A stretch of 64,000 nt of DNA from Micromonospora sp. WMMD1155 (lineage in GTDB: Bacteria; Actinomycetota; Actinomycetes; Mycobacteriales; Micromonosporaceae). Of this stretch, positions 18,905 through 26,868 are shown in pieces (position 1 is the stretch's first letter; each line of letters begins with the position of its first letter). Under the pieces are notes generated by a model. It ran no database searches and had not been told where the DNA came from. It saw only the letters and a program-made list of their open reading frames with translations. The stretch spans positions 1,276,501-1,340,500 of the forward strand of contig NZ_CP120742.1 of assembly GCF_029581275.1 (NCBI RefSeq). The letters are read 5' to 3'. A program made the position numbers and the translations under genes.

Positions 18905-18944
18905 GTTGCCTAAGGCAACCAAGCATACGGTTGCCCCAGGCAAC
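18905..18944 (+). promoter_or_regulatory. Paired MarR-type operators over the MFS promoter
   Basis: Two 15-bp palindromes, GTTGCC-TAA-GGCAAC (18905-18919) and GTTGCC-CCA-GGCAAC (18930-18944), have identical 6-bp arms and centres 25 bp apart. A possible promoter, TTGTTG (18903-18908) -17- TACGGT (18926-18931), lies under and between them, so a bound dimer would block RNA polymerase. The MFS start is 65 bp downstream. Identical arms with different centres strongly suggest one dimeric regulator, most likely the adjacent MarR protein. Confidence 0.8.
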
Positions 18945-19009
18945 TCTCAGGCGGCCCGCATGTCAGCTCGCCGCCGTTCCACCTCGACTCCGCTCGGAGG
19001 CACCAAACG

Positions 19010-20629
19010 ATGAGCCAGGCGACAGCGCCCACCAAGGCGACCGCCGTCGACATGACCCACCGGCAGATCCTGGAGGCACTCTCCGGCCTGCTGCTGGGCC
19101 TGTTCGTCGCGATCCTCTCCTCCACGGTCATCTCGAACGCGCTGCCGCGGATCATCACCGAGCTGCACGGCGGCCAGTCCGCGTACACCTGGGTGGTCAC
19201 CTCGGCCCTGCTCGCGACGACCGCGACCACCCCCATCTGGGGCAAACTGGCCGATCTGACCAGCAAGAAGACACTCGTCCAGCTCGCCCTGGGCATCTAC
19301 GTGCTGGGCTCGGTCCTGGCCGGCCTCGCCCAGGGCACCGGCGAGCTGATCGCCTGCCGCGTGTTGCAGGGCATCGGCGCCGGCGGCCTCACCGCGCTGG
19401 CCCAGGTGATCATGGCCACGATGATCGCGCCGCGCGAGCGGGGCCGCTACAGCGGCTACCTCGGGGCCGTGATGGCCGTCGGCACCATCGGCGGCCCGCT
19501 GATCGGCGGCGTGATCGTCGACACGTCCTGGCTCGGCTGGCGCTGGTGCTTCTACGTGGGCGTGCCGTTCGCCATCGTGGCCCTGATCGTGCTGCAGAAG
19601 ACCCTGCACCTTCCCGTGGTCAAGCGGAAGGCCGAGATCGACTGGTGGGGTGCCACCCTGATCACCGCTGCCGTGTCGCTGCTCCTGATCTGGGTCTCGC
19701 TCGCCGGTGACCAGTTCGCCTGGGCGTCCTGGCAGACCGCCGCCATGGTCCTCGGCGCGTTGCTCCTCGGCGCGCTGGCGATCCGGGTCGAGACCCGGGC
19801 CGCCGAGCCGATGATCCCGCCGCGCCTGTTCCGCAACCGCACCATCACCCTCGCCGTCGTCGCCAGCATCGCGGTCGGCGTGGGGATGTTCGGCGCGTCG
19901 ATCTTCCTGGGCCAATACTTCCAGATCAGCCGCGGTCAGAGCCCGACCATGTCCGGCCTGATGACCCTGCCGATGATCCTCGGCCTGCTGGTCGCCTCCA
20001 CCGTGATCGGACGGGTCATCACCAGGACCGGCCGCTGGAAGCGGTACCTGGTGATCGGCTCGGCGCTGCTCACCGTCGGCTTCGCGCTGATGGGCACGCT
20101 GCGCGCGGACACCAGTTTCGCCCTGCTCAGCGTCTACATGGCGGTCATCGGTGTGGGCCTGGGCATGACGATGCAGAACCTGGTCCTCGCCGTACAGAAC
20201 ACCGTCGGCCCGCACGAGCTCGGCGCGGCCAGCTCGGTGGTCGCGTTCTTCCGCAGCCTCGGTGGCGCGATCGGCGTCTCCGCGCTCGGCGCGGTCCTCG
20301 CCCACAAGGTCAAGGACTACACCGCCGACGGGCTGGCCCAGCTCGGCATCCCCGCCTCCAGTTCGGGCAGCGGCGGCGCCCTGCCCGACGTGCACACCCT
20401 GCCCGGCCCGCTGCGGGCCGTGGTGGAGAGCGCGTACGGCCACGGTGCCGGTGACATCTTCCTGACCGCCGCACCCTTCGCGTTGATCGCGTTGATCGCG
20501 GTCGCCTTCATCAAGGAGGTGCCGCTGCGGCAGCACAACGGCGACGCGGTTTCGGCCGAGGTCGAGAGGGAATCGACACTCGCCGCCGGTGCCGGCGCGG
20601 CCGTCGTCCGCACCGGCGAGCAGAGGTGA
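19010..20629 (+). CDS. MFS multidrug efflux transporter, DHA2 (EmrB/QacA) family
   Basis: 539 residues with about 14 hydrophobic helices. Motif A is seen as GKLADLTSKKTLVQ after helix 2. The helix-5 motif C-like region is LGAVMAVGTIGGPLIGGVIV, and helix 1 shows the DHA2 signature LSSTVISNALPRI. Such proton-driven pumps export lipophilic drugs or dyes. The start at 19010 gives MSQATAPTKATAVDMTHRQI. It is controlled in all likelihood by the upstream MarR protein and is followed after 9 bp by a UspA gene. Confidence 0.93.
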   Translation: MSQATAPTKATAVDMTHRQILEALSGLLLGLFVAILSSTVISNALPRIITELHGGQSAYTWVVTSALLATTATTPIWGKLADLTSKKTLVQLALGIYVLGSVLAGLAQGTGELIACRVLQGIGAGGLTALAQVIMATMIAPRERGRYSGYLGAVMAVGTIGGPLIGGVIVDTSWLGWRWCFYVGVPFAIVALIVLQKTLHLPVVKRKAEIDWWGATLITAAVSLLLIWVSLAGDQFAWASWQTAAMVLGALLLGALAIRVETRAAEPMIPPRLFRNRTITLAVVASIAVGVGMFGASIFLGQYFQISRGQSPTMSGLMTLPMILGLLVASTVIGRVITRTGRWKRYLVIGSALLTVGFALMGTLRADTSFALLSVYMAVIGVGLGMTMQNLVLAVQNTVGPHELGAASSVVAFFRSLGGAIGVSALGAVLAHKVKDYTADGLAQLGIPASSSGSGGALPDVHTLPGPLRAVVESAYGHGAGDIFLTAAPFALIALIAVAFIKEVPLRQHNGDAVSAEVERESTLAAGAGAAVVRTGEQR

Positions 20630-20638
20630 GGTAGAGCG

Positions 20639-21133
20639 ATGAGCGTGGGAGCACCGGACCGCGAGGAGTACGGCCCCAGGACCCGACCGCTGCCCTTCGA
20701 ACGGGGCACGGACGGCCCTCGGGTGATCATGGTGGGCGTCGACGGCACCCGTACCTCCGAGCGGGCCGGCTCCTACGCCGCGGGTCTGGCCCGCCGGCAG
20801 GGCGCCGCCCTGGTGGTGGTCTTCGTCAGCTCGCCGAGCGGCCTGACCGCCCTGGTGCCCGGCATGGACGCCGGAGCGGTCCAGCGCGCCGCCGACGAAC
20901 TGGCCGACGAGCTGCGCCGGGAGTGCCGACGTGGGGCCGAGCAGTGGGGCATCCCGGTGACCTTCGTGTGCCGCCGTGGCGACGCGTACGGCGAGTTGTG
21001 CGCGGCGGCCGACGAGTTCCAGGCCGACATGGTGTTGGTGGGCGCCTCCGAGCAGGCCGGTCACCGGCTGGTCGGCTCGGTCGCCACCCGCCTGGTGCGC
21101 GCCGGTCGCTGGCCCGTCGTCGTGGTGCCCTGA
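20639..21133 (+). CDS. Universal stress protein (UspA) family
   Basis: 164 residues, one Usp domain: IMVGVDGTRTSERAGSYAAGLARRQGA at the start and ADMVLVGASEQAGHRLVGSVA near the end. The ATP-binding loop G-2x-G-9x-G(S/T) appears only partly kept (GASEQAGHRLVGS lacks the second Gly at its usual position), so ATP binding is uncertain. It starts 9 bp after the MFS gene with GAGGTAGAGCG as ribosome binding site, so it is probably in the same MarR-controlled operon. Confidence 0.88.
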   Translation: MSVGAPDREEYGPRTRPLPFERGTDGPRVIMVGVDGTRTSERAGSYAAGLARRQGAALVVVFVSSPSGLTALVPGMDAGAVQRAADELADELRRECRRGAEQWGIPVTFVCRRGDAYGELCAAADEFQADMVLVGASEQAGHRLVGSVATRLVRAGRWPVVVVP

Positions 21134-21164
21134 TAACCCGTCGCGACATGTCAGGCGTGCCGGG

Positions 21165-21170
21165 CAGGAT
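21165..21170 (+). promoter_or_regulatory. -10 element, probable leaderless promoter of the dinB-like gene
   Basis: CAGGAT, 7 nt before the ATG at 21178. The same hexamer and spacing occur before ftsY and cofC. This element helps choose 21178 over the upstream ATGs at 21148 and 21169. Confidence 0.35.
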
Positions 21171-21177
21171 GCACCGC

Positions 21178-21699
21178 ATGACGTGGACCGCACCGGAGAT
21201 CAGCCGGACCCCCGAACCGTACGTCGGCGACGAGCGCACGATGCTCGACGGCTGGCTCGACTACCACCGGCAGACACTGCTGCTCAAGTGCTCCGGGTTG
21301 ACCGAGGAGCAACTTCGGACGCCGAGCGTGCAACCCTCCGGGCTGACCCTGCTGGGCCTGGTCCGACACCTGGCCGAGGTGGAGGCCTGGTGGTTCCGGG
21401 AGAACTTCGCCGGCCGGCCCGTCGACTACCCGTACTTCACCCCGGAGACGCCGGACGCCGACCACGACGTCAGCGACGCCGACGCCGAGGCCGACTTCGC
21501 CGTCTTCCACCGGGAGGTGGCCCTGGCCCGCGAGGCCGCCGCCGGCCACTCGCTCGACGAGACGTTCACCGAGGTCGGCCCGAAGAAGCGCACCTTCAAC
21601 CTGCGCTGGGTGTACGTGCACATGATCGAGGAGTACGCCCGGCACAACGGCCACGCCGACCTGATCCGGGAACGCATCGACGGCGTCACCGGCGAGTGA
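21178..21699 (+). CDS. DinB-family protein (DUF664)
   Basis: 173 residues of the DinB/YfiT four-helix fold: MLDGWLDYHRQTLLLKCSGL, then GLVRHLAEVEAWWF and a C-terminal VHMIEEYARHNGHADLIRE. Three potential metal-ligand histidines (RHLAEVE, HNGH) are in place. In actinobacteria such proteins act as thiol-dependent (mycothiol) transferases or are uncharacterised; the role here is unknown. It converges with the HAD gene only 7 bp away. Confidence 0.9.
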   Translation: MTWTAPEISRTPEPYVGDERTMLDGWLDYHRQTLLLKCSGLTEEQLRTPSVQPSGLTLLGLVRHLAEVEAWWFRENFAGRPVDYPYFTPETPDADHDVSDADAEADFAVFHREVALAREAAAGHSLDETFTEVGPKKRTFNLRWVYVHMIEEYARHNGHADLIRERIDGVTGE

Positions 21700-21706
21700 C
21701 CGGCGC

Positions 21707-22327
21707 TCAGTAGTCCAGAGCAGCCCGCAGGTAACGGAGGTCGGCGTGACCGCCCCAGCGGTGCGCCGACAGCCCGGCGGCCCGGGCACCGCGGACGGCC
21801 CAGTCCTCGTCGTCGACGAAGAGGACCCGGGCCGGCGCGGTGGCCAACGCCACGCAGGCGGCCTGGAAGTATTCCGGGGCGGGCTTGTGCACGCCGAGCG
21901 TCGACGAGTTGACCACCACGTCGAACTCACCGACCAGGCCGAGGGCGGCCAGGTCGGCGTCGAGCAGGTCGGTGGCGTTGGTGCCCAGGCCCACGGTGAT
22001 GCCGGCGGCGCGCACCTCCCGGACGAAGTCGAGCACAGCGGTGTCCACCTCGCCCCGGTAGCGCTGCCACCGCTCCACCGCCGCCCGGGCCCGCTCCGGG
22101 CCGCCGGCCGGCTCGGCGAGTGCGTCGGCCACGCTGTCCACCCACTGGGCGTGGCTGACCTGGCCGGTGAGCACCGGCCGGAGCCGACCCCACTGCATGG
22201 CGATCTCCAGGAGAACCCCGTCGGCGAGGCCGTAATCCCGCTCCACCCCGGCGGCGACCGCCGGGTCGAACCGGCGCAGGACGCCGTCCAGATCCAGCAG
22301 GAGCGCCGTCGCGCGTTCCCGAGCCAC
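21707..22327 (-). CDS. HAD-superfamily hydrolase
   Basis: 206 residues. Motif I ALLLDLDGVLRRFDP (DxDGV), motif II GLGTNAT, motif III Lys in GVHKPAPEYF and motif IV VLFVDDEDWAV are all present. The cap is a small helical type C1. It resembles epoxide-hydrolase-like/haloacid-type HADs; the substrate is unknown. The GTG start overlaps the smc stop by one base (TAGTG), so expression is probably coupled to smc. Confidence 0.92.
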   Translation of the reverse strand: MARERATALLLDLDGVLRRFDPAVAAGVERDYGLADGVLLEIAMQWGRLRPVLTGQVSHAQWVDSVADALAEPAGGPERARAAVERWQRYRGEVDTAVLDFVREVRAAGITVGLGTNATDLLDADLAALGLVGEFDVVVNSSTLGVHKPAPEYFQAACVALATAPARVLFVDDEDWAVRGARAAGLSAHRWGGHADLRYLRAALDY

Positions 22328-25300
22328 TACCCGTTCTCCTCGCCGCGGCCGTGCCGCTCGTCGTCCTCGTCGGCCCGGTTGAGCCGTTGACTGATCACCT
22401 GGGTGACCCCGCTGCGCATGGTGACCCCGTAGAGCGCGTCAGCGATCTCCATCGTCCGCTTCTGGTGCGTGATGACGATCAGCTGACTCTTCTCCCGCAA
22501 CTGTGCCATCAACGTGATCAACCGGCCCAGGTTGACGTCGTCCAGGGCCGCCTCCACCTCGTCCATGATGTAGAACGGGCTGGGCCGGGCCCGGAAGATC
22601 GCCACCAGCATGGCCACCGCGGTCAGCGACCGCTCGCCACCGGAGAGCAGCGACAGCCGCTTGATCTTCTTGCCCGGTGGACGGGCCTCCACCTCGACAC
22701 CGGTGGTGAGCAGGTCGTCCGGCTCGGTGAGGATCAGCCGACCCTCGCCGCCGGGGAAGAGCACGTTGAACACCTGCTCGAACTCCCGGGCGGTGTCCTC
22801 GAACGCGCTGGCGAACACCTCCAGGATCCGCTCGTCCACGTCCTTGACCACGGTGAGCAGGTCCCGACGGGTGGCCTTGAGGTCTTCCAACTGCTCGGAG
22901 AGGAACTTGAACCGCTCCTCCAGCGCGGCGAACTCCTCCAGCGCGAGCGGATTGACCTTGCCGAGGAGGGTCAACTCCCGTTCCGCCTTGGCGGCCCGCT
23001 TCTCCTGCACCGGCCGCTCGTACCGGACCGGTTCGGGCACCGGGAGGCCGTCGCGTTCGGCCGTGGCGATGTCGACTGGGGTCGGCGGGACCGGCTGCGT
23101 CGGGCCGTACTCGGCGACCAGCGTCTCCACGTCCAGCCCGAAGTCCTCCGCGGCCTTCGCCTCCAACTGCTCGATGCGCAGCCGTTGCTCCGCGCGGGCG
23201 ACCTCGTCGCGGTGGACCTGGCTGGTCAGCCGCTCCAACTCCGCGCCGAGCCGCTTGGCCGCGCCGCGTACCTCCTGGAGTTCCGCCTCGCGGGCGGCCC
23301 GTTCCCGGGCGACCGCGTCGCGGTGCTCCTCGGCCGTCGCGATCGAGGTGGTGAGCCGGGTGAGCGCCTCCCGGGCGCCGCCGGCGACGGCCCGGGCGAT
23401 GCCGGCGCCCCGGGTGCGCGCGGCCCGCCGGGCCGCGGCGCGTTCCCGGGCGGCCCGCTCGGCGGTGGCCTGCCGGGCGAGGGAGTCGGCCCGGCCGGCG
23501 ATCGAGGAGACCCGCTCCTCGGCGGTACGCACCGCGAGCCGGACCTCCATCTCGTTCTGCCGGGCCTGCGGCACCATGGCCGCGAGTTGATCCCGCTCCT
23601 CGGTCGAGGGCTCCGCGTCGACAGGCGTCTCCTCGGCCAGCCGCAGCCGCTCCTCCAACTCGTCGAGCGCGGCGAGGTCCCGCTGCCGGGCGGCCTCGGC
23701 GCGGGACCGGGACTCGCCGAGCCGGTCGGTCTCCGCCTTCGCCGAGCGGGCCGCCGCGCCCAGCTCGGCCAGCCGCCGGGCGGCGGCGTTGCGGTGACTC
23801 TCCGCCTCCCGCTTCTCGGCGGCGGCGTGCTGCACGGCCTCCTTGGCGGCGGTCACCTCGGCGCGCGCCTCGACGAGCTGCTCGCGCAGCTCCGCGGCGG
23901 CCCGTTCGGCGGTCAGCCGGTTGGCGCGGGCCTCCTCGACGGCCGCCTGCACCTCGATGTAGCTGGGGGCCTTGGCCGACCCACCGGCCGCCGCGTACGC
24001 CCCGACCACGTCGCCGTCCGGGGTGACCGCCCGCAACTCGGGGTTGCCGGCGACCAGCTCGGCGGCGGCGGCAAGGTCGTCGACGAGCACCACGTCCCGC
24101 AGTGCGCGGTGCACCGCCGGACGCAGGTCGGCGCTGCACTCCACCAGGTCGGGGGCCCACCGGGCGTCGTCCGGCAGCTTCGGGCGCAGCGCGTCGGCGG
24201 AGCCGGTCATGCCCGGGCCCGCCGGACTGCCGACGAGCAGACCGGCCCGGCCGGCGTCGGAGATCTTCAGCAGTCGCATCGCCTCGACGGCCTCGTCCAC
24301 CCCGCTGACGGCTACCGCGTCGGCGAGTCCGCCGAGCGCGGCGGCCAGCGCGGCCTCGTGGCCCGGCGCGACGGTGAGCAGCCCGGCGAGGCTGCCGAGC
24401 AGTCCGGGTACATCGTCGGCGCGGGCCAGCAACGCCCCCGCGCCGTCCTTGCGCCGCAGCCCCAGCGCCAGCGCCTCCTCCCGGGCCTTCCAGGTGGCGG
24501 CGTCCTTCTCCGCCGCCCGCTCCGAGTCGGCCAGGGAGCGTACGGTCGCCTGCGCCCGCTCCTGCGCGGCGACCGCCTCGGCGTGCCGCGCGTCGAGGTC
24601 CGCGTTGTCCCGGTCGGCCTCGGTGGACTGAGCGGCCACCGCGTCCAGGTCGGCCTGCGCCTGCTCGGCGCGGCCCAGCGCGTCGGCGTGCGCGACAGCG
24701 AGTCGTTCGATCTCCTCGCCGGCGCTGGTGGTGCGGGCGCGGGCCGAGTTGACCTGACCGGTGAGCTTCGCCATCCCCTCCCGCCGGTCGGCGATGGCCT
24801 TGGCCGCGGCGACCAGCTCCCGTTCGGCGGCGGCGAGCTGCCGTTCCAGCTCCTGGCGGTGCTCGACCGCCTCGGCCAGCCGGATCTGGTCGTCGGTGAG
24901 CGCCGCGCGCAGGTCCTCCTCCTGCTCGCGGACCCGCTCGGCCTCCGCCTCCAGTTGATCCGGATCGCGGCCGGGCCGCTCGTCGTCGCCGCTGGTGCTG
25001 AGGTGCCGCAGCCGTTCCCGGGCCAACTGCTCGATCGAGCGGAAGCGTTCCTGGAGGGCCGACAGCTTGTACCAGGTGTCCTGTGCGGCGGCGAGCAACG
25101 GCGCGTCCTCGGCGAGGGCGGCCTCCAGCTCACCGAGTCGACCCTGCACCTCGACGTGCTCGCCCTCGATCTGCTCGCGCCGCTCCCGCAGCGCGGTCTC
25201 GTCGGCGATCTCCCGGTCGAGCGTGGTGCGCAGGGTGGCCAGGTCGTCGGCGAGCAGCCGCAGTCGGGCGTCGCGCAGGTTGGCCTGGATGGCGGCGGCG

Positions 25301-25941
25301 CGACGGGCCACCTCGGCCTGCCGGCCCAGGGGCTTGAGCTGGCGGCGCAGCTCAGTAGTCAGATCGGCCAAGCGGTTGAGATTCACTTGCATCGCGTCGA
25401 GCTTGCGCAGGGCCTTTTCCTTGCGCTTGCGGTGCTTGAGGACGCCGGCGGCCTCCTCGATGAACGCCCGGCGGTCCTCCGGCTTGGCGTGCAGCATGCC
25501 GTCGAGCCGCCCCTGCCCGACGATGATGTGCATCTCCCGGCCGATGCCCGAGTCGGAGAGCAGCTCCTGGATGTCGAGCAACCGGCAGGAGTCGCCGTTG
25601 ATCTCGTACTCGCTCTCACCGGAGCGGAACATCCGGCGGGTGATGGAGACCTCGGTGTACTCGATCGGCAGCGCGCCGTCGGTGTTGTCGATGGTCAGGG
25701 TGACCTCGGCGCGGCCGAGTGGGGCCCGGCCGGCGGTGCCGGCGAAGATGACGTCCTCCATCTTGCCGCCGCGAAGCGCCTTGGCGCCCTGTTCGCCGAG
25801 GACCCAGGCGATGGCGTCGACGACGTTGGACTTGCCGGAGCCGTTCGGACCCACCACACAGGTGATCCCGGGCTCCAGCTTCAACGTCGTCGCGGAGGCA
25901 AAGGACTTGAACCCCTTCACCGTCAGGCTCTTGAGATACAC
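22327..25941 (-). CDS. smc: Chromosome segregation ATPase SMC
   Basis: 1204 residues from the GTG at 25941 (VYLKSLTVKGFKSFASAT). Walker A CVVGPNGSGKSNVVDAI sits near the N-terminus. Two long Arg/Glu/Ala-rich coiled coils flank the hinge (about 510-680, with LLTVAPGHEAALAAALGGLADA). The C-terminal head has the signature LLSGGERSLTAVAMLVAIF and Walker B PFYIMDEVEAALDDVN. It works with ScpA/ScpB (not in this window) to compact and resolve origins. In-frame codons upstream of 25941 are not SMC-like. Confidence 0.97.
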   Translation of the reverse strand: MYLKSLTVKGFKSFASATTLKLEPGITCVVGPNGSGKSNVVDAIAWVLGEQGAKALRGGKMEDVIFAGTAGRAPLGRAEVTLTIDNTDGALPIEYTEVSITRRMFRSGESEYEINGDSCRLLDIQELLSDSGIGREMHIIVGQGRLDGMLHAKPEDRRAFIEEAAGVLKHRKRKEKALRKLDAMQVNLNRLADLTTELRRQLKPLGRQAEVARRAAAIQANLRDARLRLLADDLATLRTTLDREIADETALRERREQIEGEHVEVQGRLGELEAALAEDAPLLAAAQDTWYKLSALQERFRSIEQLARERLRHLSTSGDDERPGRDPDQLEAEAERVREQEEDLRAALTDDQIRLAEAVEHRQELERQLAAAERELVAAAKAIADRREGMAKLTGQVNSARARTTSAGEEIERLAVAHADALGRAEQAQADLDAVAAQSTEADRDNADLDARHAEAVAAQERAQATVRSLADSERAAEKDAATWKAREEALALGLRRKDGAGALLARADDVPGLLGSLAGLLTVAPGHEAALAAALGGLADAVAVSGVDEAVEAMRLLKISDAGRAGLLVGSPAGPGMTGSADALRPKLPDDARWAPDLVECSADLRPAVHRALRDVVLVDDLAAAAELVAGNPELRAVTPDGDVVGAYAAAGGSAKAPSYIEVQAAVEEARANRLTAERAAAELREQLVEARAEVTAAKEAVQHAAAEKREAESHRNAAARRLAELGAAARSAKAETDRLGESRSRAEAARQRDLAALDELEERLRLAEETPVDAEPSTEERDQLAAMVPQARQNEMEVRLAVRTAEERVSSIAGRADSLARQATAERAARERAAARRAARTRGAGIARAVAGGAREALTRLTTSIATAEEHRDAVARERAAREAELQEVRGAAKRLGAELERLTSQVHRDEVARAEQRLRIEQLEAKAAEDFGLDVETLVAEYGPTQPVPPTPVDIATAERDGLPVPEPVRYERPVQEKRAAKAERELTLLGKVNPLALEEFAALEERFKFLSEQLEDLKATRRDLLTVVKDVDERILEVFASAFEDTAREFEQVFNVLFPGGEGRLILTEPDDLLTTGVEVEARPPGKKIKRLSLLSGGERSLTAVAMLVAIFRARPSPFYIMDEVEAALDDVNLGRLITLMAQLREKSQLIVITHQKRTMEIADALYGVTMRSGVTQVISQRLNRADEDDERHGRGEENG

Positions 25942-26232
25942 CTTCTCGATCCTCGTCCGGTGGCCGCCGTACCGTCGCCGGCTCTGGGGACCTGGGTGAA
26001 CTCGCAGACTAACCCGGCGGCGGGAGCGGCCCGGCACGCGACCCGCCCCGGGTCGGGTACGCCGAGGGCGCGAGGCGTGTACGCACTGTTGTTCCAGTGG
26101 TCGCGATAATGGTGAGAGCAGTTCATGATCGGCTTATCGGCCGATGCGTTATTCGGACGCGGCGGGGACGGTTCCCGCGCGACCGATCGCAAGATCATAA
26201 ATCGTCGACCCGAAACCGAACCGGACAGTGTT

Positions 26233-26267
26233 GCGCGCCGGCACAGGACGTGTCGGCGCGCTTTTCT
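26233..26267 (+). terminator. Strong intrinsic terminator, plus-strand orientation
   Basis: A 12-bp stem, GCGCGCCGGCAC / GTGTCGGCGCGC (one G-U pair), has a 5-nt loop AGGAC followed by TTTTCT. The T-tract lies on the plus strand, although both flanking genes (smc and the small coiled-coil gene) are on the minus strand. The 360-bp gap 25942-26301 is AT-richer than its surroundings and contains no convincing gene. The terminator therefore either ends an unannotated plus-strand RNA or acts without a T-tract on the minus strand. Confidence 0.75.
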
Positions 26268-26301
26268 GCGATGGTGCGATTCAGTTTTGTCGACGCGGAG
26301 A

Positions 26302-26496
26302 TCAGGTCAGCGCCGGCTCGGCCAGACGGAGCAGATCATCCGCCTCCGCCGCAGCCGCCGCGAGCCGATCGTTGTCGGCACGCAGACGCGTGATCTCGAA
26401 CTCCAGTGCCTGCACCCTGGCACGCAGCCGGGTGACCTCGTCGAGCAGACGCCGGTCGGGCGCTGCACCTACGTGGCCGTAGAGGGCCTTCGCCAT
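26302..26496 (-). CDS. Small coiled-coil protein, conserved-looking
   Basis: 64 residues: MAKALYGHVGAAPDRRLLDE, then a heptad-patterned helix (VTRLRARVQALEFEITRLRADNDRLAAAA) ending EPALT. A textbook AAGGAGT ribosome binding site 4 nt before the ATG and a good promoter (26611-26639) support it as real despite its size. I believe similar MxKALxGHVG proteins exist in other actinobacteria but cannot verify this. Function is unknown; the helix suggests oligomerisation. It lies upstream of smc on the same strand. Confidence 0.8.
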   Translation of the reverse strand: MAKALYGHVGAAPDRRLLDEVTRLRARVQALEFEITRLRADNDRLAAAAAEADDLLRLAEPALT

Positions 26497-26610
26497 GCTG
26501 ACTCCTTGATATGCGCTGCCGGAAAGGCCGGCCAACGCGCGCCCATTTGTACGCGGCTGTCATTCCAGGCTGTATCTGGGCATGACCGGGCGCGACTGGC
26601 GACACCTATA

Positions 26611-26639
26611 TATTGAGCCGCAAACCCCTCCTTCGTCAA
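26611..26639 (-). promoter_or_regulatory. Promoter of the small coiled-coil gene
   Basis: On the minus strand: TTGACG (26639-26634), a 17-bp spacer, then TCAATA (26616-26611) inside a TATATA-rich patch. The predicted start is near 26604, giving a leader of about 105 nt. This is one of the best sigma-70-type -35 matches in the window. Confidence 0.6.
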
Positions 26640-26802
26640 GTTCTCGCAGGCCGTAGATCATCTCCACGTCGACCTGTCCACTTGTCGGGGGGCTGCCTTC
26701 ACGGCACGGACACGCTCTGTCCGGACACCTTTACTGTACGCCCGGATTCCCGGAAGTCCGCCCCCTGTCGTCCGACTTCCCCTTAACTCTTCCTTAGCCA
26801 CG

Positions 26803-26832
26803 TTGCCGCAGGTCGCGGGCGCGCCGTAGCGT
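26803..26832 (+). promoter_or_regulatory. Possible promoter of the CAP-domain gene
   Basis: TTGCCG (26803-26808), 18-bp spacer, TAGCGT (26827-26832); the predicted start leaves about 30 nt of leader containing GGAGG before the GTG at 26869. The remainder of 26640-26802 shows nothing recognisable; I looked for a c-di-AMP (ydaO) riboswitch and could not support one. Confidence 0.35.
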
Positions 26833-26868
26833 CACCCCGGCCCGCAACCGACCTCTGGAGGCATAGGC

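Noticed and set aside
18947..21193. A 748-codon minus-strand frame opposite the MFS and UspA genes
   Set aside because: Gln/His/Gly/Arg/Asp-rich antisense shadow; the plus-strand genes are clear.
22351..26109. A plus-strand open frame of over 1200 codons antisense to smc
   Set aside because: It mirrors the smc gene codon for codon; its Leu/Gly/Arg/Asp-rich composition is the usual shadow of a high-GC gene, and smc on the other strand is unmistakable.
26640..26868. Possible c-di-AMP (ydaO) riboswitch before the CAP-domain gene
   Set aside because: Such riboswitches often precede cell-wall genes in actinobacteria, but I could not find the conserved core motifs here.
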